Below are positions 8,738 to 17,155 of a stretch of 64,000 nt of DNA, piece by piece. The notes under the pieces were generated by a model. That model made no database searches. It saw nothing but the letters and a program-made list of their open reading frames with translations, and was not told the origin of the DNA. Source of the DNA: Marinobacter sp. ANT_B65 (GTDB lineage Bacteria; Pseudomonadota; Gammaproteobacteria; Pseudomonadales; Oleiphilaceae); assembly GCF_002407605.1 (NCBI RefSeq), contig NZ_NXGV01000002.1, positions 1 through 64,000 of the forward strand, read 5' to 3'. The first letter of the stretch is position 1; the number at the start of each line of letters is the position of its first letter. Both the position numbers and the translations under genes were made by a program.

Positions 8738-8880
8738 TGTATGCACAGGTCCATCCGACACCATCACCGGCGGCTCAGCCAGTGTTTTTATCAACGGCAA
8801 AGCCGTTGCCCGGATGGGCGATGAAACAGCCCATGGTGGCAGGATTATCGCCGGAAATCCGACGGTGCTTATTGGTTAAA
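8727..8880 (+). pseudogene. 5'-truncated PAAR-repeat protein
   Basis: The plus strand encodes GDKLVCTGPSDTITGG...VFINGKAVARMGDETAHGG...IIAGNPTVLIG, stop. This matches the C-terminal half of the intact PAAR protein at 43106-43396 (DKLICVGPPDAIVEG...FANGLPVARMGDATAHGG). The frame is closed by TAG at 8724-8726, and the N-terminal half is missing where the IS element begins at 8703. PAAR proteins cap the VgrG spike; this one is dead. Confidence 0.8.
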
Positions 8881-8982
8881 AGGGAACTGCCTCCACCTTT
8901 TGACCTGCACCAAGATTTATGACTTCACAAAAAAAGGCGGGGCTGCCAAGTGTGAATTGACTTTCTATTGGAACAAGCTAAA

Positions 8983-9378
8983 TCAACTCAGCAGATCCCT
9001 TGATACATTTCCATTTAAAATAAATTCCCTGACGATAGCTTTTACCACAACAGGCTCCTCACAAATTAGCTTCGAATCCCACTCATTACCGAGAACAGAG
9101 ATCATTTCAGCGTTTTTCAACTCACTTTTAAAAGTACGAACAACATAATCATCGCAGGTGTTTTCACCCAATGAAATAATAGATTTACCGCCCTCGGTTT
9201 GAACTTGTAAACTTTCAGGGCCTATTTCATCACCATCAAGCACATCTATAGTCACCGACCCTGACTTATCTAAAATCAAATCAAGTACTTCTAGAACGTT
9301 CTCCAGCTGCACATCATTAGTGCTACCGCCCTGCGCACTATCGCCATGTCCAATTACCCAAGAAAATGACAACATCAT
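8983..9378 (-). CDS. Candidate immunity protein for the adjacent deaminase-type Rhs tip
   Basis: 131 residues from the ATG at 9378, which overlaps the stop of the Rhs gene (ATGA arrangement) and has AAAAAGGCG upstream; this coupling is typical of toxin-immunity pairs. The protein is acidic and soluble, with no signal peptide. The pattern GPESLQVQTEGGKSIISLGE...DDYVVRT...VLGNEWDSKLICEEP resembles an immunity family I recall as accompanying deaminase-type polymorphic toxins (DUF6911/Imm1-like), but I cannot confirm the family. It would neutralise the deaminase in the cytoplasm. Base composition is AT-richer than the Rhs core, as expected for a swapped cassette. Confidence 0.7.
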   Translation of the reverse strand: MMLSFSWVIGHGDSAQGGSTNDVQLENVLEVLDLILDKSGSVTIDVLDGDEIGPESLQVQTEGGKSIISLGENTCDDYVVRTFKSELKNAEMISVLGNEWDSKLICEEPVVVKAIVREFILNGNVSRDLLS

Positions 9379-10646
9379 TTCGCCTTTTTCAGAGATTTCA
9401 TACCAGGTTTCCAATATAGAATATTTCCAGTTGCTTCCTCGTACACCGTCAATGATTTCAGCTTAGCTTTTTTAGCCATCGCAGCTACATCACCTCGGCA
9501 AAATCCACAAACAGCTTTACCAGTAACAGTTAACGTCATATCTGCACCAGCAGTCACACCAGCATCGAACGCTTGCTGTATTGCCCCAACTTCAGCATGA
9601 GCCGCACCCATATTTCCATTTGGAAGTACTTTTCCTGATTGAGCACTTTTCTCAGCAATTCGCTCTGCAATTAAAGTCGGCTGACCTGCATTCGCACCTA
9701 CCCGAGCAGTCTGGTTAACATCCTTAAAAACCGAGCCATTCACCCAAGCTTCTGCAGTAACTACTGGTTTGATATTTTTTGGAACATCTGCCCTACGCAG
9801 CGCTCCGAGAGCACTCTTAGCCTTGTCAATCAGTGGACCCGCTACCTTCTTCGCAGCTCCAGCCGCTACACCTGCAACAGGCCCAGCCGCCATGCCCAAA
9901 GCAGCATCCTGTGCGGCCATTGTATACCCTTCAACCCGGTTTTCACTGATTCTCTCAGCTTGCCGGTAGGCGTCGTTGAACGCCTCAACGGCTTGGTTAT
10001 CGACGCCGGGTAGTTGGTTGCCTTCGGGATCATAGACTTTGCTATACAGGGCGCCGATGGTTTCACCGTGGCCATCAGGTCCGACAACAACCGTATCCAG
10101 CCCCACGGTCTCGTGAAGGTATTGTTGTGACAGCTGGCTTTCCGGTACAGGGACTTCCTGCATCGGTTCCAGGTTATCCAGAACCGGTGCTTCCTCCCCC
10201 TTATGGGCATTATCTGAGGTGACAACCGCCTTAAACTCCAATCCCAGCGGGTCCACAAAATCTATCGGATTTTTGGTGTAGCGGTAGGCATTGAGCCCAC
10301 CCTTTATCCCATATGGATCCGGCGTCAGATACCGTCCGGTGGCGGGATCGTATTCCCGGAACCGGTTCTGAACGATACCTGTCAGTTCATCCTCAAACTG
10401 CCCCGGTAATCTGAGGGGCTGGTGAATGGCGTTGTTGAGTGTTTCAGGCTGGCAGTTGCCCCAGGCATCCGCATTTCCCTGCAAGGCTATCTGGCCATTC
10501 GTATCCCACAAGCGGACGGGCATCATCCGGTGGTCCAGTTCGTAGAAGTAGGGCTGACCGTCGATCAGGGTGAGCAGAGGTTCGTCGGTTTGTGGGTCAC
10601 GGAGGTACCACTGCCAGTCGCCTCTGGGGTTCTGTTCTCCCAGCAA
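9375..10646 (-). CDS. 5'-truncated Rhs protein with deaminase-fold toxin tip
   Basis: The open frame actually extends to 10751, where a TAG precedes YNAAGDIIYGYDALGRRAW; the first ATG is at 10646. It carries the Rhs core end (GRYLTPDPYGIKGG, VDPLGL) but no N-terminus, so it lacks the spike-binding part and most of the shell. After DPLGL comes a linker and helical pre-toxin (~residues 160-290), then a cytidine-deaminase-like tip (~290-423). The zinc-site motifs are AHAEVGAIQQAF (HAE) and VCGFCRGDV (CxxC), as in the BURPS668_1122/Pput_2613 class of bacterial toxins. The likely activity is base deamination of nucleic acid. Without its N-terminus it is probably not secreted alone, but it is a silent tip that recombination in the core could reactivate. 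It is coupled to the downstream immunity gene. Confidence 0.85.
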   Translation of the reverse strand: MLGEQNPRGDWQWYLRDPQTDEPLLTLIDGQPYFYELDHRMMPVRLWDTNGQIALQGNADAWGNCQPETLNNAIHQPLRLPGQFEDELTGIVQNRFREYDPATGRYLTPDPYGIKGGLNAYRYTKNPIDFVDPLGLEFKAVVTSDNAHKGEEAPVLDNLEPMQEVPVPESQLSQQYLHETVGLDTVVVGPDGHGETIGALYSKVYDPEGNQLPGVDNQAVEAFNDAYRQAERISENRVEGYTMAAQDAALGMAAGPVAGVAAGAAKKVAGPLIDKAKSALGALRRADVPKNIKPVVTAEAWVNGSVFKDVNQTARVGANAGQPTLIAERIAEKSAQSGKVLPNGNMGAAHAEVGAIQQAFDAGVTAGADMTLTVTGKAVCGFCRGDVAAMAKKAKLKSLTVYEEATGNILYWKPGMKSLKKAK

Positions 10647-10700
10647 TACGTCATTGTGCCACAGGTAGCTGGTGGTGCCCGCTGCGGTTTTGCGCCAGGC
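10243..10700 (-). repeat. Rhs core repeat, copy 2
   Basis: DNA for LWHNDVLLGEQNPRGDWQWYLRD through DPLGLEF. It is very similar to 12306-12830 over its whole length and to 5200-5498 over its left part. It ends at the point where the truncated Rhs loses homology (about 10751). Confidence 0.85.
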
Positions 10701-10754
10701 CCGTCTGCCCAGGGCGTCGTAGCCGTAGATGATGTCCCCGGCGGCGTTGTACTA

Positions 10755-11140
10755 ACAGTCAAAGCGGTAGACAAGCTGGACCACAGTCAGCAGGGATCAG
10801 AGAAACTGAATTCCGAATACCCATTGTCGGCTCAGGATGAACAAAATTCGTTCCTATGGACGCAGTTGTGTCGCTCCAGTGCCCAGCGGATGCGACACCT
10901 GCTAAGTGGTGTGACGGTCAGGGAGAGACCTGACTTCTACCTTGATTTAACGCCTAAATAACCATAGATCATTCAGGCCCTATTTTCGTTGTCAGCCTGA
11001 GCTATGACTTATCAGAGCTCTTCAAAATACTCTGATGCCCTCCACCGTAATCTATCAGGAATCCCAAGACACCCGACAAGGAGAAACAAAGCTCTAAAAC
11101 ACGATACCCGCCCGATTCTCCTTTTTTCGCCGGCCATTCA
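10755..11140. other. Gene-free stretch after YezG-type immunity gene
   Basis: About 385 nt with no recognisable product on either strand. It lies between the truncated Rhs core and the YezG stop. One short hairpin (ATCAGAG ... CTCTGAT, near 11010-11036) has no T-run and is not a clear terminator. It looks like decayed cassette DNA. Confidence 0.5.
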
Positions 11141-11476
11141 TCAAGAGTTGGCTTTTATTTCATCTTCTAATTGCTGATCCCATTCAAAATCAATGCTGAA
11201 CTTACCGGAACGTTCAAGGACGAACTTTGCCCGGTTCCACGGGTTGCTCCCACCCTCTGTTGTTATTTCGTGAATTGCCTTGAAAGCTTTATAAGTAGGA
11301 AATTCAACATCAAAATCTAAATTTTGTTCGCCTCCTTCTTTCACGTATACACAATCAAACTCACCCGAGTCACCAGTGTATTCGAAGTTAACCTCCGCTG
11401 ACTGCCACTCTCCATCAATTGCATCCACTATGCCTTGCGCTATTTCGTGATAGAGTTCATCTACAGTTTTCTCCAT
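11141..11476 (-). CDS. YezG-family (DUF600-like) immunity protein
   Basis: 111 residues, acidic. N-terminal helix (MEKTVDELYHEIAQGIVDAI), central strands (SAEVNFEYTGDSGEFDCVYV), and the end pattern NPWNRAKFVLERSGKFSIDFEWDQQ, which matches the YezG family (PWT..TL.LES.GKF.IDF.YD). YezG-type proteins protect against nucleases of the YeeF type, and the upstream Rhs protein ends in just such a nuclease. The start ATG is 11 nt after the Rhs stop, with GGAG (TAAGGAGTG) between, so the pair is co-translated. A cytoplasmic location fits a nuclease antidote. Confidence 0.85.
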   Translation of the reverse strand: MEKTVDELYHEIAQGIVDAIDGEWQSAEVNFEYTGDSGEFDCVYVKEGGEQNLDFDVEFPTYKAFKAIHEITTEGGSNPWNRAKFVLERSGKFSIDFEWDQQLEDEIKANS

Positions 11477-11487
11477 GGCATCACTCC

Positions 11488-14400
11488 TTATCCACCTGTT
11501 TTATTTTCAAAAAAAGCGCTTTTCTTCTTTCCGTCGATAAAATATTTTACCTTAAAAGCAGCTGGCCGTTTGCTTTCACCTTCATAGACAGGCTGAATAT
11601 TAACTCTAACGCTTTTCGGCGGGTCTTCCTTTAAAGCACTAGCCCACTTATTCTCCATTCTCTTCCAAGCACCGCGATTCAGATTGGAATTCATGGGGGC
11701 GTAGTTTATCTGCTCTCCAGCACCATCGAATATGGAGGCAATCAAATGCCCACCATCATCGTCAGCTAACCCATCCTTTATACCTGCCTCTTTAGCAGAT
11801 TTAGCCTGTTGATAGGTATTTCTATCCCGCGTACCCAGGTGCAACTCTCCGGTAACCCGCTTTACTCGCCCAAGTTCATCGGTTTCATACAGCTTATCAC
11901 CCACTTTATACTTATGGTTTGGCTTCAGATCCCCATTCAGAGCTTTGTTCCAGCTACCTTTTTTACCTGGCAGCAACTCCGTCATGGTCTCTGAGACCTT
12001 ATCACTCACCTCTTCAATCTTGTTCTGAACACCCTTTGGCACAGGCACTTTATCAAGAGCGCGCCCCACAGGCACCCGTTCCACCAATAGCATGGCGCCC
12101 CACGCCGCCACGTCGCCCCAACCGGCATCTGCTACATTGCTCGGGTCGGCACAGGCTTCCTCGCCTACACAAAGGATAAGGTCCTCATCTGCGTTTTTCT
12201 TCAGCCCGATCCATTCACCATCAGGCTCCGGCAACTCGCTCGCTGGGGGTACCAGAACGTCGTCAAGTACCGCTTCCGGGCCTTTCTGGGCATTTTTTGT
12301 CGTAACAATCGACTCAAAATCCAGCCCCAAAGAATCAACATAATCCACCGGATTCGGTGTATACCGATAACTGTTCAACCCGCCCTTGATCCCCAACGGA
12401 TCCGGCGTCAGATACCGTCCGGTGGCGGGATCATAATCCCGGAACCGATTCTGAACGATACCTGTCAGTTCATCCTCAAACTGCCCCGGTAATCTGAGGG
12501 GCTGGTGAATGGCGTTGTTGAGTGTTTCAGGCTGGCAGTTGCCCCAGGCATCGGCATTGCCCTGCCAGACCTTCTGACCATTCGTATCCCACAACCGAAC
12601 GGGCATCATCCGGTGGTCCAGTTCGTAGTAGTAGGGCTGGCCGTCGATCAGGGTGAGCAGGGGCTCGTCGGTTTGCGGGTCACGGAGGTACCACTGCCAA
12701 TGGCCTCTGGGGTTCTGTTCTCCCAGCAATACGTCCTTGTGCCACAGATAAGCAGTGGTGCCCGCTTCGGTTTTGCGCCAGGCCCGTCGGCCCAGGGCGT
12801 CGTAGCCGTAGGTGATGTGCAGGCCGGGGCGTTTGAATTCGATCAGCTGGCCTTCGGCGTCGAAGGACCGGTGCTCGGTGGTTTGGCCGGTGATGCGGAC
12901 TTCTGCACCCAGGGCATCGTACTGGCGTTTGCCTTCAGCGGTGGCGACCAGTCGGTCCTGCTGGAGTTGACCACCTTCGGGTACCCGGTTGCCGCCCAGA
13001 TCGTAGTGGAACTCTGTGTCGTTTTCCCGGATCAGCTGGCCCTGGCCATCCCGTTGGTATTCGGTGTTGCCGGTCAGGCTGTCTTCGGTGGCTTCCAGGC
13101 GGTTTTCGGCATCCCAGCGGTAACGACGGGTGGCGCTTTGCTGGCCCTGCCATTTGCGTTTGATCAGGCAGCCGTATCGGTCATGCAGCTGGCTTTGGGT
13201 GTTGGCGCCGGCGGTGCGGGTGGTTTCCCTGTTCTGGCTGTCGAAGCTGCGCCGGATCAGGGTATCGCCGTTAACGCTCAGGGTGCCCCAGCGGCCCTGA
13301 TGGTCGAAGCTATAACGGACGATTGTGCCATCGGGGAGCCGGATCTGTTCGATCCGGCCACCGGGACCGTATCCGTAACTGATGCGATGGCGGTCCTGAT
13401 GGTGTTCGGCAATCTGGCCGAGGCTGTTCCACACCCAGTGCAGTTTTCGGTCGGCGCAACTGGCGTGGGTACGCCGGCCAAGGGCGTCGTATTGGTAGTG
13501 GCGGCTGACGGCTTTGCGCTCTTTGCCCTGGCTGATCTGGGTCAGTACCCGCCCGGCCGGGTCCCGCTCTGTGCGCTGCGCCCAGAGGCCCGGGTGTTCC
13601 CGGTGGGTAATCTGCCCGGCGGCATTGTACTGAAAGCGGATGTCACGGCCATCGGGTGCAGCACAGCGGTCAATATGGCCCCGTGCACTCCAGCCCAGCT
13701 GCCACTGCAGGCCATCGGCCCGGGTGATGGCGGTCAGGCGTTCGCCCAGATCGTACTGGTACTGAACCTTGTGGCCATCGGGTCGGCGGTACGCCAGTGG
13801 GCGCATCAGCGGGCCGTATTCGTAGCCGTGCTGGTCACCATGGGCAGTGGTGTAGTCGGTCAGGCGGCCAGCCTTGTCATAGTGGTACTGGCGGCTGCGC
13901 TTTTGTTCCGGTGCTTGTTCGGGGTACTGGTGCACGGCCAGTAGGCGTTGGCCTTGATAATCGTATTGGGTCACCAAGCCCTGTTCCAGCTTGCCCGCCA
14001 CGCGGCCATCCGGATGAAAGGCAAAACGCTGAAGCTGGCCGTTGCGGTTGCTGGCGAGGATCTGGCCGGTATCCCCACAGCCCAGCTCGGTGGTTTCTCC
14101 TGTGGAGCTCGCAGCTTGTACGGGCCACCCCTCCGCATCGTACTGGTAATTCCACTGGCCGCCATCGGGGCGATCTTCGCTGAGCAGGCGACCGACCAGA
14201 TCAACCCGGCGCCTGTGTGTACGGCCGTCAGGAAGCGTTTCAGATATGCAGAACCCCAGCTCGTTGTAATGCCAACTGTGGCTGCGGCCATCCGGCCCGA
14301 TGGTCTCCGTTTTACGGCCTTGGCGGTCGTATCGGTGGTTCGTTTGGGCTCCATCGGGGCGGGTTTCCTGCACCAACCGCCCTAAACCATCGTAGGCCCA

Positions 14401-15729
14401 CTGCCAGAGAGCGCCGTCCGGGTCCTGCCGCGCAAGAATGCGGCCGTTGTCGTCGTAGTGAAAGACCTGGGTATGACCATGGGCATCGTGTACCTGAGTC
14501 TGGTAACGCTCGGGCTGGTACTCAAACCGGAAGTCATGGTGGCCCTTCTCACCCCGGCTGCGAAGACACCGCGCACTCTCTCCATGACCCTGCCATTCAA
14601 AGTGGAAGGTATATCCGGTAGGTAGTTCACGGTGGGTTAGTAAGTGCCCCTGATACTGGTACTGTTCAGTGCCATGATCGCTTTCGGCCCGCAGCAGGTT
14701 GCCGAGGTCATCGTAGCTGTATAAGGCCAAGAGACGACGCTGGTCACCGTTTTCCAGATGTATCGCCTGTACCCGTTCCGGGTGATGCTTACCGTAGCTG
14801 AACGCCACAGCAGTCTCGGCATTCAGCCGCAGATGGGAAAGCCTGTATTCAGTATCATAGTGGAAACGCCACTGTTGGCCTGTCAGGCTTTGCACACTGA
14901 CGGGCCACCAGGTTTTGTTGTCCTGCGTGGCCAGCCTCCAGGCTATGCCGTTGGCTTCGGTCAGCACCATTTGGTTGTCCCGGCGGCGCTCCACTCTGAG
15001 GCCTGTATGGAGTTGCCAGGTTACTTCGCCCGGCTTTAGTGCTTTCAGGTGCAGAGAGCGGGCTTCACTATCGAGTATCCAGAGGTGATCATCATCAAGC
15101 CGGATCTGCCGCAGGCACGTAATGGCCCAGCCTGCTCCGAAGCCCACCTGGCGCTCGCAGTAGCTGGAGCGGTAGCGACGCACCCACTTCAGGGGCATGG
15201 GGCCATCTATAACAAAATCCTCGATATCGAGGATTTCCTCGCCGGTAACAGGTGCTACCGGGTCACCCTGGCACTGCATATCGTCGCTGCTGGCACCGGG
15301 GTCATCAGTATCGGCCTGCCTGGCCTTCGAACCGCCAGCGGGGGCCGATGATGCGGAACTTACCGGAGCACTGCCCGTACGGGCAGTGCTGCTGCCACCG
15401 CCACCGCCGCCACTGCCTTCCCCGGGAGGCAGACTGTTCAAAGGTACTTTGTAGATAGCCAGCTGCCTTTCCCGGAGCATCTGGGCAACATGCCGGAATA
15501 ACAGGTCGCTATTGTTGGCTACGTGCAGTGATACACCATGGCTTTGAAGTATCCTCAGCCATTGAGTACTTTCGTTGGCGAATCCAGGGCTGAAGCGATT
15601 GCGCAACCACTGGCTCCAGTCTTCATTGCCTTCAGCGTTTTCCGGCCCCTGAGGGCCATCGTAAGAGTCTGGCCGCACAACAATGTACTTGTAGCCATCT
15701 GCTCCGTTAATTTCGATATGACTGGCCAT
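11488..15729 (-). CDS. Full-length Rhs effector with non-specific endonuclease tip
   Basis: 1413 residues. N-terminal region ~1-105 is unique to this Rhs class; a Gly/Ser/Ala-rich linker (GGGGGGSS near 108) follows; then a DUF6531-like entry (DPVAPVTGEEILDIEDF) and a long run of YD repeats (~200-1090). The core ends GRYLTPDPLGIKGG...VDYVDSLGL. The normal self-cleavage motif is DPxGL, here DSLGL (Ser1133). The variable tip (~1138-1413) ends in an Endonuclease_NS_2-like nuclease (DDDGGHLIASIFDGAGEQINYAPMNSNLN). It has no N-terminal PAAR domain, so it probably relies on a separate PAAR or VgrG. It sits downstream of the vgrG module and is followed by a YezG immunity gene. The likely role is a T6SS-delivered DNA/RNA-degrading toxin. 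Confidence 0.93.
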   Translation of the reverse strand: MASHIEINGADGYKYIVVRPDSYDGPQGPENAEGNEDWSQWLRNRFSPGFANESTQWLRILQSHGVSLHVANNSDLLFRHVAQMLRERQLAIYKVPLNSLPPGEGSGGGGGGSSTARTGSAPVSSASSAPAGGSKARQADTDDPGASSDDMQCQGDPVAPVTGEEILDIEDFVIDGPMPLKWVRRYRSSYCERQVGFGAGWAITCLRQIRLDDDHLWILDSEARSLHLKALKPGEVTWQLHTGLRVERRRDNQMVLTEANGIAWRLATQDNKTWWPVSVQSLTGQQWRFHYDTEYRLSHLRLNAETAVAFSYGKHHPERVQAIHLENGDQRRLLALYSYDDLGNLLRAESDHGTEQYQYQGHLLTHRELPTGYTFHFEWQGHGESARCLRSRGEKGHHDFRFEYQPERYQTQVHDAHGHTQVFHYDDNGRILARQDPDGALWQWAYDGLGRLVQETRPDGAQTNHRYDRQGRKTETIGPDGRSHSWHYNELGFCISETLPDGRTHRRRVDLVGRLLSEDRPDGGQWNYQYDAEGWPVQAASSTGETTELGCGDTGQILASNRNGQLQRFAFHPDGRVAGKLEQGLVTQYDYQGQRLLAVHQYPEQAPEQKRSRQYHYDKAGRLTDYTTAHGDQHGYEYGPLMRPLAYRRPDGHKVQYQYDLGERLTAITRADGLQWQLGWSARGHIDRCAAPDGRDIRFQYNAAGQITHREHPGLWAQRTERDPAGRVLTQISQGKERKAVSRHYQYDALGRRTHASCADRKLHWVWNSLGQIAEHHQDRHRISYGYGPGGRIEQIRLPDGTIVRYSFDHQGRWGTLSVNGDTLIRRSFDSQNRETTRTAGANTQSQLHDRYGCLIKRKWQGQQSATRRYRWDAENRLEATEDSLTGNTEYQRDGQGQLIRENDTEFHYDLGGNRVPEGGQLQQDRLVATAEGKRQYDALGAEVRITGQTTEHRSFDAEGQLIEFKRPGLHITYGYDALGRRAWRKTEAGTTAYLWHKDVLLGEQNPRGHWQWYLRDPQTDEPLLTLIDGQPYYYELDHRMMPVRLWDTNGQKVWQGNADAWGNCQPETLNNAIHQPLRLPGQFEDELTGIVQNRFRDYDPATGRYLTPDPLGIKGGLNSYRYTPNPVDYVDSLGLDFESIVTTKNAQKGPEAVLDDVLVPPASELPEPDGEWIGLKKNADEDLILCVGEEACADPSNVADAGWGDVAAWGAMLLVERVPVGRALDKVPVPKGVQNKIEEVSDKVSETMTELLPGKKGSWNKALNGDLKPNHKYKVGDKLYETDELGRVKRVTGELHLGTRDRNTYQQAKSAKEAGIKDGLADDDGGHLIASIFDGAGEQINYAPMNSNLNRGAWKRMENKWASALKEDPPKSVRVNIQPVYEGESKRPAAFKVKYFIDGKKKSAFFENKTGG
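12306..12830 (-). repeat. Rhs core repeat, copy 3 (inside intact Rhs)
   Basis: Core-end DNA of the intact Rhs gene, nearly identical to copies 1 and 2. A single difference at 12333 (TCT for CCT) makes the motif DSLGL rather than DPLGL as in the other two copies. Confidence 0.85.
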
Positions 15730-15801
15730 ACTTGTGCAATCCCTGCTTAATACTTCCTGTGTAAAATCTGGCCAGCTTGGCCCTCCCGGTGTTGTTATTC
15801 A

Positions 15802-16248
15802 TCACCGGCACACTAAGTTACCGAAGCTCCCCTTCTGAGAAAGGGGCAATGTGCACGACACACTCTGCTCACCCGGCGCCGTCCGGCGAATGTATTCCAC
15901 CTCAAAGGTAAACGCACTGTGCTCCCGGCTAAATTCAACCACGGAGAAACCTGTGTATGCGGTGTCTCTGAAGTCGAGTGTGGTACCACCCTGAAGCGTG
16001 ATATCACATATATCCAGCCGCTCCAATACGCGCCACCCCTGGTCGGGATTGATCGCTTCAAACCTCAGGCATGGGTAATCACTCTCAGTGCTGAAGCGGG
16101 TATAGCGCCACAAGGCATCCTGGTGTCGAACTACCCCCACTTCCATAACTCTGGCGTCCACCACTGGAGGAGCAATTCCCCCAGCCTCCACCGTCACGGA
16201 TAACACCTGCAATATCAGCAGCCATCTCCAAAAAAAGCTCATACTCAC
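15802..16248 (-). CDS. Periplasmic protein, candidate immunity to the lysozyme-like effector
   Basis: 148 residues with a Sec signal peptide (residues 1-22, WRWLLILQVLSVTVEAGG). The mature part is beta-rich with four cysteines (DYPCLRF, LDICDI, VSCTLP, LVCR) that could form two disulfides. I do not recognise the family. It starts 40 nt after the stop of the pesticin/lysozyme-like gene on the same strand. Peptidoglycan-degrading T6SS effectors act in the periplasm and are paired with exported immunity proteins, so this placement and signal peptide make it the natural candidate. Rhs follows 72 nt downstream. Confidence 0.7.
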   Translation of the reverse strand: MSMSFFWRWLLILQVLSVTVEAGGIAPPVVDARVMEVGVVRHQDALWRYTRFSTESDYPCLRFEAINPDQGWRVLERLDICDITLQGGTTLDFRDTAYTGFSVVEFSREHSAFTFEVEYIRRTAPGEQSVSCTLPLSQKGSFGNLVCR

Positions 16249-16288
16249 GGTTTATCTCCGTTTTGCCGGCACGCTATCTTCATAAGGT

Positions 16289-17155
16289 TCACGCCAGATA
16301 CCGGACACGCCTCTGAAAGCGATCAGCTGGCACATTAGTCCACAATGACCCATCACTTATGACTTTCCGGAAGGCATCCAGATCATTTGCAACAACCGGG
16401 GGCTGAACCTGGCGGCGCGTGGTACCGGTGTAATCCCCACGAAACCGAAGGTCTACCAAGGCGTCTTTAATCCGGGAATCAAGGACATTCCAGTCCGTTA
16501 AACCATAGCGTTCCTTCACATCACGTTTATTGCAGATGCGAATAACGTCCTGCTCCATCTCTTGATATACCTTTTCGAACAACTGCAGCTGCACTGCGGC
16601 GCTGATCTCAAAGTCCAGCAAATCGCTGTCAATAATGAACTGTTCTGCAACGGCTCCAGACAAGCGGGCTGCGCCGGCTATCGTCGATGCACGGCCCGCA
16701 CTCAAGCCGGCAGCCGACAGGTGCTGTGTTACCTCTACTCTCGAACGTTCTTTCAAATCATAGCCGCGGCCGACTGTCAGGCCGGATGAGGCCGAGGGTA
16801 CGTGCAGAATCCGGCTGTGGTAGCGCCCACCTTCCTGACCTTCTGCCGCCCACGTCAGTGCCCCCACGGATGGAGGAACAATGGCAACCAGGGTCCGGCT
16901 ATTCGCCAAAACTTCGTTCAGCCAGTTCCAGGTCTGGCTACCCTTGCCAACCAGGCCGGAAGCAACATTTACGCCGCGATCACTCTGAAAGCGTGCAATG
17001 GCCGCATCCAGATCGGCACCAGGACTGATATCTACAACCAATGGCGGAAGGGACTGCTGGCGCCGATGCACGTTCAAAAGTGCCCGGATCAGTTTTATAT
17101 CACTGCCCCGATTTTCACCACCCCGGCCAACACTGCCGCTCAATTGCAAGTTCAT
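16289..17155 (-). CDS. Pesticin/phage-lysozyme-like peptidoglycan-degrading effector
   Basis: 288 residues with no signal peptide. Residues ~1-85 resemble a peptidoglycan-binding domain (GSVGRGGENRGSDIKLIRALLN ... AIARFQSDRGV...GKGSQTW). From ~100 the pattern resembles the pesticin/T4-lysozyme-like muramidase fold: an early Glu (WAAEGQEGG), then the GLTVGRGYDLKERS turn, and late helices (IKDALVDLRFRGDYTG) like the lysozyme C-lobe. The likely action is cleavage of the glycan strand in the target periplasm after T6SS injection. It overlaps the previous gene by 4 nt (ATGA) and lies in the vgrG operon, next to a signal-peptide-bearing candidate immunity gene. The exact catalytic Glu was not proven. 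Confidence 0.78.
   Translation of the reverse strand: MNLQLSGSVGRGGENRGSDIKLIRALLNVHRRQQSLPPLVVDISPGADLDAAIARFQSDRGVNVASGLVGKGSQTWNWLNEVLANSRTLVAIVPPSVGALTWAAEGQEGGRYHSRILHVPSASSGLTVGRGYDLKERSRVEVTQHLSAAGLSAGRASTIAGAARLSGAVAEQFIIDSDLLDFEISAAVQLQLFEKVYQEMEQDVIRICNKRDVKERYGLTDWNVLDSRIKDALVDLRFRGDYTGTTRRQVQPPVVANDLDAFRKVISDGSLWTNVPADRFQRRVRYLA

Noticed and set aside
11010..11036. Hairpin ATCAGAG/CTCTGAT as a terminator
   Set aside because: Long loop, short stem and no T-run; not convincing.
12505..13944. 479-codon plus-strand open frame opposite the intact Rhs
   Set aside because: It is an antisense shadow of a GC-rich repetitive coding region; its Val/Ala/Gly-rich product matches no family and the Rhs frame on the other strand is unambiguous.
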